DNA from: Hyphomicrobiales bacterium
GTDB lineage: Bacteria; Pseudomonadota; Alphaproteobacteria; Rhizobiales; Xanthobacteraceae
DNA length: 39,066 nucleotides
Reading direction: 5' to 3'
Assembly: GCA_003152455.1 (NCBI GenBank)
Contig: PMAF01000238.1
Location: 767 to 39,832 of the forward strand
The translations under genes were made by a program, and so were the position numbers. Each line of letters begins with the position of its first letter. Positions within the stretch are counted from its first letter, which is position 1. The notes under the pieces were generated by a model, which was not told the origin of the DNA, searched no databases, and saw only the letters and a program-made list of their open reading frames with translations. This document shows positions 31,355 through 39,066 of this stretch, in pieces.

Positions 31355-32416
31355 ATGGAGACCGAGAGCGATAATATCGTCGCCGAAACGGCGGCGCGGA
31401 TATTTGCCGACCTTGCCGATCCCCAGACGATCAACCGCGCCCGCGATGCGAGCTGGCAGGAAGCGCTTTGGCGCGCCTTGTCCGATGCGGGCCTGACGCT
31501 CGCCTGGGTGCCGGAAAAGCACGGCGGCGCCGGCGCGAGCCTGGCCGAGGGCTTCGCCATCCTCGGCGCCGCCGGCCGTTATGCTTTGCCGGTGCCGCTG
31601 GCGGAAACGCTTATCGCGGGATGGCTGTTGGCGCGCGCCGGCATCGCGGCGCCTGCCGGCGCGATGACGGTCGCGCCCGCCCGCCCGCGCGATCGCATTG
31701 TACTCAACGCCGACGGCAGTTTGAGCGGAATTAGCCGCGGCGTGCCTTTCGCCAAGGATTCGCAGCATATTGCGGTCCTGGCCGCCGGCGACAAGGGCGC
31801 CGCGATTGCTTTGGTAAAAACGAGCGACTGCCGCGTAAGCGAAGGGAAAAATCTCGCCGGCGATGGCTCGGATACGGTGACTTTCGATCGCACAAAAGTG
31901 ATTGCCAGCGCGCCGGCGCCGTTCGATGCCTCCGCGCTGATGTTGATGGGGGCGGCCGTACGCAGTGCGCAATTGGCCGGCGCGCTTGAAACGATCCTGT
32001 CGCTCAGCGTCGCTTACGCCAATGAACGCGTGGCGTTCGAGCGCAAAATCGGCAAATTCCAGGCCATACAGCAGAACCTCGCGCGGCTCGCCGGCGAAAC
32101 GGCGGCAGCGCTCGCCGCCGCCGGCTCCGCCGCCGATACCATCGAGCACAGCGATGCGTTCGACGACACGGTGCTGCTCGAAGCGGCCTCCGCGAAAATC
32201 CGCACCGGCGAGGCCGCCGCCGAAGGCTCCGCCATCGCACACCAGGTGCATGGCGCGATCGGCTTCACCAACGAGCATGTGTTGCATCGCTTTACGCTCC
32301 GCCTGCTGTCGTGGCGCGACGATTTCGGCAGCGAAAGTTATTGGGCGGCGGCGCTCGGCGAACTGGTCGCGCGGCGCGGCGCCAACCAGTTCTGGCCCAT
32401 GCTGGCTTCGCGTTAG
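31355..32416 (+). CDS. Acyl-CoA dehydrogenase family protein, short subunit type
   Basis: 353 residues, FAD-dependent acyl-CoA dehydrogenase fold (WVPEKHGGAGASLAEGFAILGAAGRYALPVPLAET; VAYANERVAFERKIGKFQAIQQNLA; AHQVHGAIGFTNEHVLHRF). The middle beta domain is short, as in one subunit of heteromeric alpha2beta2 dehydrogenases (FadE/ChsE-like). ATG at 31355 has GGAG five bases away, preferred to the upstream in-frame starts. The next gene, nine bases after the stop, encodes a 386-residue partner. Likely role: first oxidation of a CoA-activated acid. Confidence 0.87.
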   Translation: METESDNIVAETAARIFADLADPQTINRARDASWQEALWRALSDAGLTLAWVPEKHGGAGASLAEGFAILGAAGRYALPVPLAETLIAGWLLARAGIAAPAGAMTVAPARPRDRIVLNADGSLSGISRGVPFAKDSQHIAVLAAGDKGAAIALVKTSDCRVSEGKNLAGDGSDTVTFDRTKVIASAPAPFDASALMLMGAAVRSAQLAGALETILSLSVAYANERVAFERKIGKFQAIQQNLARLAGETAAALAAAGSAADTIEHSDAFDDTVLLEAASAKIRTGEAAAEGSAIAHQVHGAIGFTNEHVLHRFTLRLLSWRDDFGSESYWAAALGELVARRGANQFWPMLASR

Positions 32417-32424
32417 GACCGGCC

Positions 32425-33585
32425 ATGACCAGCCAACTTCGCTTCGATCAGATCAGGTTGCCGCCCGAATGCGAGAAGCTTCGCCAAGAAGTGCGCGCTT
32501 TCATCGCCGAAGAAGTGGCGGCCGGCACCTTCGTTCCGGACCGGCCTGGCCACGGCGACAGCCACAATCGCGCGTTCAGCAAGCGCGTCGGCGCCAAGGG
32601 CTGGATCGGCATGACCTGGCCGAAAAAATACGGCGGCCATGAACGCAATTTCCTCGAGCGTTTCGTCGTCACCGAGGAATTCCGCGTCGCCAACGCGCCG
32701 GTGCGCCTGCACTTCGTCGCCGACCGGCAGAGCGGCCCGATACTGCTCAAATACGCGCCCGAGCACGTCAAGCAAGATATTCTTCCCCGCATCTGCCGCG
32801 GCGAATTGTGCTTCGTCATCGGCATGAGCGAGCCGGGCTCCGGCTCCGACCTGTTCGCCGCCAAGACCAAGGCGACCAAGGCCGACGGCGGCTGGCGCAT
32901 CAACGGCTCAAAGATCTGGACCAGCAACGCCCATATCTCCGACTACATGCTCGGCCTGTTCCGCACCTCGCCGCCGACCAATGAAAACCGCCGCCACGGC
33001 CTCACGCAATTCCTCGTCGACATGAAAACGCCGGGCATCACGGTCAACCCGATTTATCAGATGACCGGCCAGCACGACTTCAACGAGGTCGTGTTCGACG
33101 ACGCCTTCATCCCCGACGATCACGTGCTGGGCGAGATCGACGGCGCCTGGAAGCAGGCGACCAGCGAACTCGCTTATGAGCGCAGCGGGCCGGAGCGCTT
33201 CCTGGAGACTTATTATGTGCTGGCCGAACTGGTGCGCGCGCTCGGCCCCAATCCCGATTTGCGCAGCGCCGAGGGCCTCGGCCGTCTGGTGGCGCAGCTG
33301 CACACCTTACGACGGATGTCGGTGTCGGTGGCCGGCATGTTGCAGGCCGGCAAGGAGCCGGTGGTGGAGGCGTCCATTGTCAAGGACGTCGGCACGATCT
33401 GGGAACAGAAACTGCCCGAGCGCGTGCGCGATCTCAGCGCGTTCCTCGAGCCGGAGGCGAGCAACCGGGTGACGCTCGACGAACAACTTGATTTCGCCTT
33501 CAAGATAGCCCCCAAGCTCACCATCCAGGGCGGCACCACCGAAATCCTGCGCGGTATTATCGCGCGCGGCCTCGGTCTGCGTTGA
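32425..33585 (+). CDS. Acyl-CoA dehydrogenase family protein, larger partner subunit
   Basis: 386 residues with FAD-site features (CFVIGMSEPGSGSDLFAAKTKA, INGSKIWTSNAH, TGQHDFNEVVFDDAFIP) and the C-terminal IQGGTTEILRGII segment. The position of the medium-chain catalytic Glu is Gly, as is common in FadE-type enzymes where the base lies elsewhere or in the partner subunit. Start ATG with AGGA upstream. Adjacent to the 353-residue dehydrogenase, with which it may form a heterotetramer. The acyl chain specificity is unknown. Confidence 0.9.
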   Translation: MTSQLRFDQIRLPPECEKLRQEVRAFIAEEVAAGTFVPDRPGHGDSHNRAFSKRVGAKGWIGMTWPKKYGGHERNFLERFVVTEEFRVANAPVRLHFVADRQSGPILLKYAPEHVKQDILPRICRGELCFVIGMSEPGSGSDLFAAKTKATKADGGWRINGSKIWTSNAHISDYMLGLFRTSPPTNENRRHGLTQFLVDMKTPGITVNPIYQMTGQHDFNEVVFDDAFIPDDHVLGEIDGAWKQATSELAYERSGPERFLETYYVLAELVRALGPNPDLRSAEGLGRLVAQLHTLRRMSVSVAGMLQAGKEPVVEASIVKDVGTIWEQKLPERVRDLSAFLEPEASNRVTLDEQLDFAFKIAPKLTIQGGTTEILRGIIARGLGLR

Positions 33586-33599
33586 ACGGGGGCCGCGCC

Positions 33600-35774
33600 A
33601 TGCCGGACATCGGGAAACTGCTCTGGCCGAAAACAGTCGCGGTCGTCGGCGCCTCGTCCGACACCAGCGGACTGCGCGGCCGTATCCTGGAAGTTATTTT
33701 GAGTCATCCCTTTGCCGGGAAAGTCTATCCGGTGAGCCGCAGCGCCGGCGAGGTGCAAGGCCTCAAGGCTTATCCTTCCGTCGAAGCTCTGCCGGAACCC
33801 GCCGATCTCGCGGTCCTCATTATTCCCGCGGAATTCGTGCCGGCGGAGCTGGAACGCTGCGGCCGCGCCGGTATCAAGGCCGCGGTCATTCTCTCCTCCG
33901 GTTTCGCCGAGGAACCGGGCGAGACTGGCCACCGCATGCAGGCCGAAATCACCGCCACCGCGCGGCGCTACGACATGGCGGTGAGCGGACCCAACACCGA
34001 GGGCTTCGCCAATATCGAAGCCGCGCTTTGCCCGACCTTCAGCCCGGCCATGGACAAGAATGCCGGCGCCATCCGCCCGGCGCGCGCGCTCGGGAAGGGC
34101 CAAGTGTCGGTGATCTCGCAAAGCGGCGGCCTTGGCTTTGCCTTCTTCGACCGCGCGCGGCCGCGCAATCTGGCGTTCCGCCACATCGTCACCACCGGCA
34201 ACGAGGCCGCGCTCGATGTCGCCGACTTCCTCGATTACATGCTCGACGAAGGCGGCACCGATGTCTTCCTGCTGCTGCTCGAGGACGTGAAATCGCCGGC
34301 AAAATTCCGCCGCGCCGCGGATAAGGCGCTCAAAGCCAGCAAACCGCTGATCGTCGGCAAGATCGGGCGGTCGGAGCCGGGCAGCCGCGCCGTCATGTCG
34401 CATACCGGCGCGCTCGCCGGTTCGCACGCTGCCTATCGCGCGATTTTCCAGCATCATGGTGTGATCGAGGGTCAGGATTTCGACGACATGATCGATCTCG
34501 CGGCCGGCTTTCTCGCCTGCGGCGAAAAACTGCCTGCCGGCAGGCGCATAGGCATTTGCACGTCGTCGGGCGGCGCCGGCGTATGGATGGCGGACGCCTG
34601 CGCCGCGGCCGGCCTCGAAGTGCCGGTGCTCGACGGCGCGACGCGCAACGCCATCGACGTGCATTTGCCGTCCTACGGCACCTCGCAGAACCCGGTCGAT
34701 TCCACCGCGCAAGGCGTGCACAAGCTCGGCTACGCCGAATTCGCCCGCCTGGTCGGCCAGTCGCCCATGGTTGATGGCGTCATCGTGGTGGTGACAGCGC
34801 GCCGCTCGGCGTTTCTGGAAAACGATCTGCCGAAGCTGCAGAACCTCGGCCGCGAATCGAAAAAGCCGGTCTTCATGTGGACCTACACGCTGCCCTCCAG
34901 CCGCAGCGTGGAAATCCTCAACGAAGCCGGCTATCCGCTGTTCACCGGCGCGCTCGGTTGCGCCCGCACCATGCGTGCGATGGCCGATTACCGCGCCTTG
35001 CGGGAGCGCCTGCTGCGGCCGGCCGACATGTCCAACATCGCAGCGCCGGATCGTGACGCCGCGCGCGCCATGTTGGCGGCGTCCATGCCCGTCCTATGCG
35101 AATGGCACGCACGGCCGGTGCTGGCGGCCTACGGCATCGGCGGCAACGAGGCGGGACAACTCGTGCATTCGGCGGCCGAGGCGGAAGCCGCGATCCGCGC
35201 GATGGCGCGGCCGGCGGCGCTGAAAGTGCAGTCCGCCGACCTTCCGCACAAGACCGAAGCCGGCGCGGTGGCGCTCGCTGTCTCCAGCGAAGGCGCGCGC
35301 GCCGCCTACGAGCGCGTGGTGGCCGGCGCGCTACGGCACGCGCCGCACGCGCGCATCGACGGCGTGCTGGTGCAGCCGATGGCGCCGCCCGGCCGCGAAG
35401 TCATCCTCGGCGTCAACCGCGATCCGATCTGGGGCCCGCTGCTGATGGTGGGCTTGGGCGGCGTGCTGGTCGAGGCACTCGGCGACGTCACGCTGGCGCC
35501 GGTGCCGCTGGATCATGCCGCGGCGCGCGCGCTCATCGGCCGTCTCAAAGGCGCAGCGGCGCTCGGACCGTTTCGCGGCGCGCCGGCGGCCGATACCGAG
35601 GCGCTCGCCGACCTGATCGTGCGGCTGTCGCATTTCGCCGCCGACCACGCCGACGAGATCGCGGAGATCGACCTCAATCCGGTCATCGTGCACGCCAAGG
35701 GGCAAGGCGTGTCCCTCGTGGATGCCCTGATCGTCAAACAACCGCGTCCGGCGCAGCGCAGCGCCGCCGAGTAG
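33600..35774 (+). CDS. ADP-forming acyl-CoA synthetase (acetate-CoA ligase family)
   Basis: 724 residues combining the alpha- and beta-type parts of succinyl-CoA-synthetase-like ligases. The order is CoA-binding Rossmann domain (VAVVGASS near 13), two flavodoxin-like domains with the phosphorylated His268 in MSHTGALAGS, and an ATP-grasp domain (about 500-724; LKVQSADLPHKTEAGAV and DLNPVIV). It reversibly makes an acyl-CoA from acid, ATP and CoA, giving ADP and phosphate. In this operon it would activate the substrate before dehydrogenation, or harvest ATP from a product. The ATG lies 14 bases after the previous stop. Confidence 0.93.
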   Translation: MPDIGKLLWPKTVAVVGASSDTSGLRGRILEVILSHPFAGKVYPVSRSAGEVQGLKAYPSVEALPEPADLAVLIIPAEFVPAELERCGRAGIKAAVILSSGFAEEPGETGHRMQAEITATARRYDMAVSGPNTEGFANIEAALCPTFSPAMDKNAGAIRPARALGKGQVSVISQSGGLGFAFFDRARPRNLAFRHIVTTGNEAALDVADFLDYMLDEGGTDVFLLLLEDVKSPAKFRRAADKALKASKPLIVGKIGRSEPGSRAVMSHTGALAGSHAAYRAIFQHHGVIEGQDFDDMIDLAAGFLACGEKLPAGRRIGICTSSGGAGVWMADACAAAGLEVPVLDGATRNAIDVHLPSYGTSQNPVDSTAQGVHKLGYAEFARLVGQSPMVDGVIVVVTARRSAFLENDLPKLQNLGRESKKPVFMWTYTLPSSRSVEILNEAGYPLFTGALGCARTMRAMADYRALRERLLRPADMSNIAAPDRDAARAMLAASMPVLCEWHARPVLAAYGIGGNEAGQLVHSAAEAEAAIRAMARPAALKVQSADLPHKTEAGAVALAVSSEGARAAYERVVAGALRHAPHARIDGVLVQPMAPPGREVILGVNRDPIWGPLLMVGLGGVLVEALGDVTLAPVPLDHAAARALIGRLKGAAALGPFRGAPAADTEALADLIVRLSHFAADHADEIAEIDLNPVIVHAKGQGVSLVDALIVKQPRPAQRSAAE

Positions 35775-35787
35775 CAAGGAATATTGC

Positions 35788-36591
35788 ATGGGTCCGTTCA
35801 AGGATATCGCCGTCGAGAAGACCGGCCACGTGGCGTTGATCGAGATCCGGCGGCCGCCGAATAATTTTTTCGACATTGCGCTGATCCAGGAAATCGCTGG
35901 CGCGCTCGAGGCGTTCGATGAGGACGTCGATTGCCGCGCGGTGGTGCTGGCAGCCCAGGGCAAGGCGTTCTGCGCCGGCGCCAATTTCGGCGACGGTTCG
36001 GCGCTCAACAAGGAAGGCCAGCGGCCGGGTGAACTCAACCGCGAACAGGCCGTGCAGCATCTTTATCTCGAGGGCAACCGGCTGTTCCGCACCAAAAAGC
36101 CGATCATCGCGGCGGTGCATGGCGCGGCGGTCGGCGGCGGGCTCGGGCTTGCCATGGTGGCGGACTTCCGCGTGGCCTGCCCGGAGGCGCGCTTTGCCGC
36201 CAATTTTACCCGGCTCGGTTTCCATCCCGGCTTCGGGCTGACGGTGACGCTGCCGCTGGTGGTCAGCGCCACCCATGCGGCGCTGATGTTCTACACCAGC
36301 CGCCGCGTCGGCGGCGAGGAAGCCCACGCCATGGGGCTCGCCGATGTGCTGGTGCCGCAGGACCAGGTGCGCGCGGCGGCGATGACACTCGCCGCCGAGA
36401 TCGCCGAGAATTCGCCGCTCGGCCTGATCTCGACGCGCGCGACCATGCGCGGCAACCTCGCCGACCGCGTGCTTAAGGCGACCGAGCATGAACTCAAGGA
36501 GCAGACCTGGTTGCGCAAGACCGACGACTTCAAGGAAGGCGTCAAGGCCACAGCCGAGCGGCGGCTGCCGAATTTCACCGGCAAGCGCTGA
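35788..36591 (+). CDS. Enoyl-CoA hydratase/isomerase family protein lacking both usual catalytic glutamates
   Basis: 267 residues of the crotonase fold. The oxyanion-hole segments are present (KAFCAGANF, 59-67; HGAAVGGG, 111-118). The two glutamates that catalyse hydration in the rat enzyme (Glu144, Glu164) correspond here to Gly120 (GGGLGL instead of GGGCEL) and Phe140. Thus simple water addition is unlikely; isomerase, hydrolase, decarboxylase or C-C cleavage reactions occur in this superfamily. The substrate is a CoA thioester. ATG with AAGGA upstream, 13 bases after the synthetase stop. Confidence 0.88.
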   Translation: MGPFKDIAVEKTGHVALIEIRRPPNNFFDIALIQEIAGALEAFDEDVDCRAVVLAAQGKAFCAGANFGDGSALNKEGQRPGELNREQAVQHLYLEGNRLFRTKKPIIAAVHGAAVGGGLGLAMVADFRVACPEARFAANFTRLGFHPGFGLTVTLPLVVSATHAALMFYTSRRVGGEEAHAMGLADVLVPQDQVRAAAMTLAAEIAENSPLGLISTRATMRGNLADRVLKATEHELKEQTWLRKTDDFKEGVKATAERRLPNFTGKR

Positions 36592-36605
36592 TCGCGGGTG
36601 CTGGC

Positions 36606-37130
36606 ATGGACTTGCCGTTCTGGAATTTTTCCCTCGCGGTCTATGGCGCCAACGCGGTCGAGGACGAATGTCTCGGTTTACAGGACCAATTCGGGATCGA
36701 CGTGAATTTGGTCCTGCTGTGCGCCTATCTTGGCGCGGTCCATGGCGCGGCTTTGACGGCCGGCGACTTCGCGTCGGCACGCGCGGAAGCCGGTCCCTGG
36801 CATGAACAGATCGTGCGTCCCTTGCGCGCCGCACGCCGCACGCTCAAGGCCATTACGTTTCGGACTGACGATGAGACCAAGGCGGCGGCACAACTGCGCA
36901 TACAGGTCAAAGCCATTGAACTTGAATCCGAACGGATCGAGCAAATGACGCTAGGGCGATGGACCGAGGCGCGGCTGACGTCCTGGCCGCGCGGCGATTC
37001 CCGCGAGGCCGTTGTCGGCAATTTGCAAGTTTTGCTCGCCGGCTATGGCGGCGGCGCCGAACGGCTCGCGGCGGCAGAGGCCGCGAAGCATCTCATCGCG
37101 GCCGCGCTCGACCAGGTAGTAATTAAGTAG
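36606..37130 (+). CDS. TIGR02444 family protein (DUF2390)
   Basis: 174 residues, helical, with the family start (FWNFSLAVYGANAVEDECLGLQDQFGIDVNLVLLCAYLG). The middle (WHEQIVRPLRAARRTLK) is also typical. Function unknown. No signal peptide or membrane segment. It follows the crotonase gene by 14 bases and probably ends the operon. The 123-base convergent space to the CBS gene contains no hairpin I could identify. Confidence 0.85.
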   Translation: MDLPFWNFSLAVYGANAVEDECLGLQDQFGIDVNLVLLCAYLGAVHGAALTAGDFASARAEAGPWHEQIVRPLRAARRTLKAITFRTDDETKAAAQLRIQVKAIELESERIEQMTLGRWTEARLTSWPRGDSREAVVGNLQVLLAGYGGGAERLAAAEAAKHLIAAALDQVVIK

Positions 37131-37253
37131 CGCGCCGCGGCCGGCCGTCATTCAATCGAGCGGCGACGTTCCATTCCTGTGCTGGGCTTGTTCGCGCCTG
37201 GCAACGCGACTTAGTGGCAATAAAGAACAGATCGGAACGCGAAGGCCGCGCCG

Positions 37254-37943
37254 TCACTCCACATTCATCAGGTGTTTGACCACCAGTTTGTTCGCGACCT
37301 GGCGCACGCCCGGCATCACCTCGACCGCGACTCGGATCGCATTCTTCTCGGTCTCGGAGTCGACGATGCCCCAGAGCTCGACGCTTCCGTTATTGACGAG
37401 GATACTGATTGTCGACGGATCGACCCACGGCTTTGACCGCAATTGCTCGAGGATATTGCCGTGCAAGGTCAGGTCGTCGACCGATGCTTCCGTCTTCGCG
37501 CGGTTGAGGTTCACCAGTGCCTGAATAAGGTTAGCGCGGCTCACGATGCCGACAATCTTTCCATTGCTCGCGACCGGCACGCGTTTGATCCGATGTTTTT
37601 CTAGCAACGACGCGATGTCGCCGAGTGGCGTGTCCGGCTGCACGCTGATCACCGGACGCGTCATCACGTCGGCGGCCTTGCGGGCGTGCGACATGACAAA
37701 CTCATGGGCCAGGGTTTCTTTTCCGGTCAGAAGTTCGAGCCACCACGAGCGATGGCGCTCGGTGCCTGCTTCCACGCGATGAATCAGGTCGCCTTCGCTG
37801 ACGATTCCGACGAGGACGTCCTTGTCATTGACCACCGGCACGGCGCTGATGCGGTTTGCGAGCAGGACCTCTGCGATCGTCGCGACGGGCGTATCCAGGC
37901 GGACCGTGATAACATTCGTCGCCATGACATCGGCGGCTTTCAT
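37254..37943 (-). CDS. CBS-domain pair plus BON-domain protein
   Basis: 229 residues: CBS motif 1 (about 7-60), CBS motif 2 (about 92-147), then a BON domain (about 152-225). Tandem CBS domains bind adenine nucleotides or similar ligands; BON domains are associated with membrane or lipid interaction. No signal peptide, so cytoplasmic. The ATG follows GGAG. Upstream is a perfect FNR/FixK-type box (38001-38014) centred 64 bases before the ATG, so expression under low oxygen is likely. A role in energy-state sensing is inference. Confidence 0.9.
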   Translation of the reverse strand: MKAADVMATNVITVRLDTPVATIAEVLLANRISAVPVVNDKDVLVGIVSEGDLIHRVEAGTERHRSWWLELLTGKETLAHEFVMSHARKAADVMTRPVISVQPDTPLGDIASLLEKHRIKRVPVASNGKIVGIVSRANLIQALVNLNRAKTEASVDDLTLHGNILEQLRSKPWVDPSTISILVNNGSVELWGIVDSETEKNAIRVAVEVMPGVRQVANKLVVKHLMNVE

Positions 37944-38000
37944 AACCCCCTACTCCTCTTCAAGTTCGCCGGATATTTTGCCATATAAATGTCCAGCGCC

Positions 38001-38014
38001 TTGATATGTATCAA
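38001..38014. promoter_or_regulatory. Perfect FNR/FixK-type box
   Basis: TTGAT-ATGT-ATCAA matches the TTGAT-N4-ATCAA consensus of FNR, FixK and related regulators at all ten specified positions. If centred at -41.5, it predicts a start near 37966 for the CBS-BON gene with AAATAT at the -10 position (37978-37973, minus strand). It is 125 bases before ccmI, so an effect on that gene is possible but less well placed. An additional GAATTG/CAATTC inverted pair (38089-38113) lies nearer ccmI. Confidence 0.75.
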
Positions 38015-38138
38015 TGGGTTAGGGTGGCTGGCGTTCAACAAAACGGCGGTGATGACATAGGTCGTTATTCCGACGTTTTTCCGGCCTTGAATTGTCTTTT
38101 CTGGATGCAATTCCAACGGTTTAGCGGGTAGTGGTTCG

Positions 38139-39066
38139 ATGACACTTTGGCTCGTGTTTGCTCTGATGACGGCGGCGGCCATCTTCGCCGTGCTGTGGCC
38201 GCTGGCGCGGCGCAAACCCTTGCGTCCGGGCAGCGACGTCGCCGTCTACCGCGACCAACTGGACGAAATTCAACGCGACCGTTCCGCCGGGATGATCGGC
38301 GACGCCGAAGCCGAGGCCGCCCGCGTCGAGGTCTCGCGCCGGCTGATTGCCGCCGCCGATGCCGCGGAATCCGAAAAGCTGGCGCCGGAAACGTCGTCGC
38401 TGCTGCGCCGCCGCGTCACCGCCATCGCCGGTCTCGTTTTGCTGCCGGTCGGCGCCGTCGCGCTCTACCTCACGCTCGGCTCGCCGGATTTGCCGGGCGA
38501 ACCGCTGGCGGCGCGGGTGCAGACGCCGAGCGAGGCCGGCAATATCCAAAATATGGTCGCCAAGGTCGAGGACCACGTCGCCCGCAATCCCAAAGACGGG
38601 CGCGCCTGGGAAGTCCTGGCGCCGGTCTATATGCGCGTCGGCCGTTTTGACGACGCGGTCAGGGCCTGGAGCAATGTGATTGCCCTGAACGGCAGCAACG
38701 CCGAGCGCGAGGCCAACTTCGGCGAGGCCATGGTGGCCGCCGCCAATGGCGTCGTTACCGGCGATGCCAAGGCCGCTTTCGATCGCGCGCTGGCGCTCGA
38801 CAAGCAGAACGTGATGGCGCGCTTCTACATGGGCATGGCGGCCGATCAGGATGGCCGGCGCGCCGACGCCGAGAAGATCTGGGGCGAGCTTTTGGCGAGT
38901 GCGCCGCCGGACGCTCCCTGGATCGAAGTGGTCCGCCACGCGCTCGCGCGCAATGCGCCGGCCGGCGAGGCGGCACTATCCCCCGCTGCCGGTGCAGCGG
39001 CCGCGCCGGCCGCCGACCACGACGTCAACGCCATGGTGGAGCGGCTGGCCGATCGCCTGAAGAAAG
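38139..39066 (+). CDS. ccmI: Cytochrome c maturation protein CcmI, 3'-truncated by window edge
   Basis: 309 codons visible. An N-terminal membrane helix (LWLVFALMTAAAIFAVLWPL) is followed by the YRDQLDEIQRDRSAGMI segment that marks CcmI/CycH, a second membrane helix (AIAGLVLLPVGAVALYLTL, about 94-112), and a TPR-type domain (from about 140) that binds apocytochromes c in the periplasm. It presents apocytochrome to the heme ligation machinery; the WD40-cytochrome encoded in this window is one potential client. No strong ribosome-binding site is visible. The frame is open to the end of the window, and ccmEFH genes commonly follow. Confidence 0.92.
   Translation, partial: MTLWLVFALMTAAAIFAVLWPLARRKPLRPGSDVAVYRDQLDEIQRDRSAGMIGDAEAEAARVEVSRRLIAAADAAESEKLAPETSSLLRRRVTAIAGLVLLPVGAVALYLTLGSPDLPGEPLAARVQTPSEAGNIQNMVAKVEDHVARNPKDGRAWEVLAPVYMRVGRFDDAVRAWSNVIALNGSNAEREANFGEAMVAAANGVVTGDAKAAFDRALALDKQNVMARFYMGMAADQDGRRADAEKIWGELLASAPPDAPWIEVVRHALARNAPAGEAALSPAAGAAAAPAADHDVNAMVERLADRLKK

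Noticed and set aside
33213-34721. 502-codon minus-strand frame opposite the acyl-CoA synthetase
   Set aside because: Shadow of two conserved genes; composition atypical of protein.
37131-37253. Terminator between the convergent TIGR02444 and CBS genes
   Set aside because: Searched by eye; no stem followed by a T-run was found.

Overview
The window is GC-rich and densely packed with genes on both strands. It looks like chromosomal DNA of an alphaproteobacterium of the order Hyphomicrobiales, in the Bradyrhizobium/Rhodopseudomonas/Xanthobacteraceae neighbourhood. Three things point there: the gene families (DUF3305/3306/6352/6505 beside a formate dehydrogenase, CBS-BON protein, CcmI), two dispersed palindromic repeats of types I know from these genomes (10304-10407 and 28455-28503), and a perfect FixK/FNR-type box (38001-38014). 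No rRNA, tRNA, CRISPR array, prophage or insertion sequence was seen. The species is not determined.

Region 1 (1-15073) is a formate dehydrogenase island. Reading leftwards it holds a TorD chaperone with an N-terminal helix-turn-helix, a 68-residue Tat-signal protein, the Cys-type molybdenum catalytic subunit and the four-cluster iron-sulfur subunit, which is cut by the window edge. Upstream lies a tightly coupled set of five genes in which every junction is a 4-base stop/start overlap: biotin/lipoate-ligase-like protein, DUF6505, DUF6352, DUF3305 and DUF3306. A divergent gene encodes a 674-residue multi-cluster iron-sulfur protein. Beyond it are a secreted WD40-cytochrome c fusion, two MoeA-family genes (one degenerate, one fused to a periplasmic-binding-protein-like domain) and a TusA-type sulfur carrier. 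Together these cover metal-cofactor assembly (MoeA, TusA), Tat proofreading (TorD), catalysis (FdhAB) and probable electron acceptors. The unknown-function genes are the most likely place for undescribed biology.

Region 2 (15084-23583) holds catabolic genes in short divergent units: a zinc alcohol dehydrogenase, two Gfo/Idh/MocA oxidoreductases (one lacking its N-terminal nucleotide-binding segment), an isopropylmalate/isocitrate-dehydrogenase-family enzyme with two unusual acyl-CoA dehydrogenases, an SDR and a polysaccharide-deacetylase-family hydrolase.

Region 3 (23584-31152) is a leftward operon for a complete peptide-type ABC importer (binding protein, two permeases, two ATPases) followed by a gamma-glutamyltransferase-family enzyme with no signal peptide. 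Region 4 (31355-37130) runs rightwards from the same intergenic space: two acyl-CoA dehydrogenases that may form a heteromer, an ADP-forming acyl-CoA synthetase, a crotonase lacking both usual catalytic glutamates, and a TIGR02444 protein. A 25-bp dyad (31224-31248) between regions 3 and 4 suggests shared control of uptake and acyl-CoA degradation of an unidentified substrate.

Region 5 (37254-39066) has a CBS-BON protein downstream of a perfect FNR/FixK box and the start of ccmI for cytochrome c maturation, which runs off the right edge.
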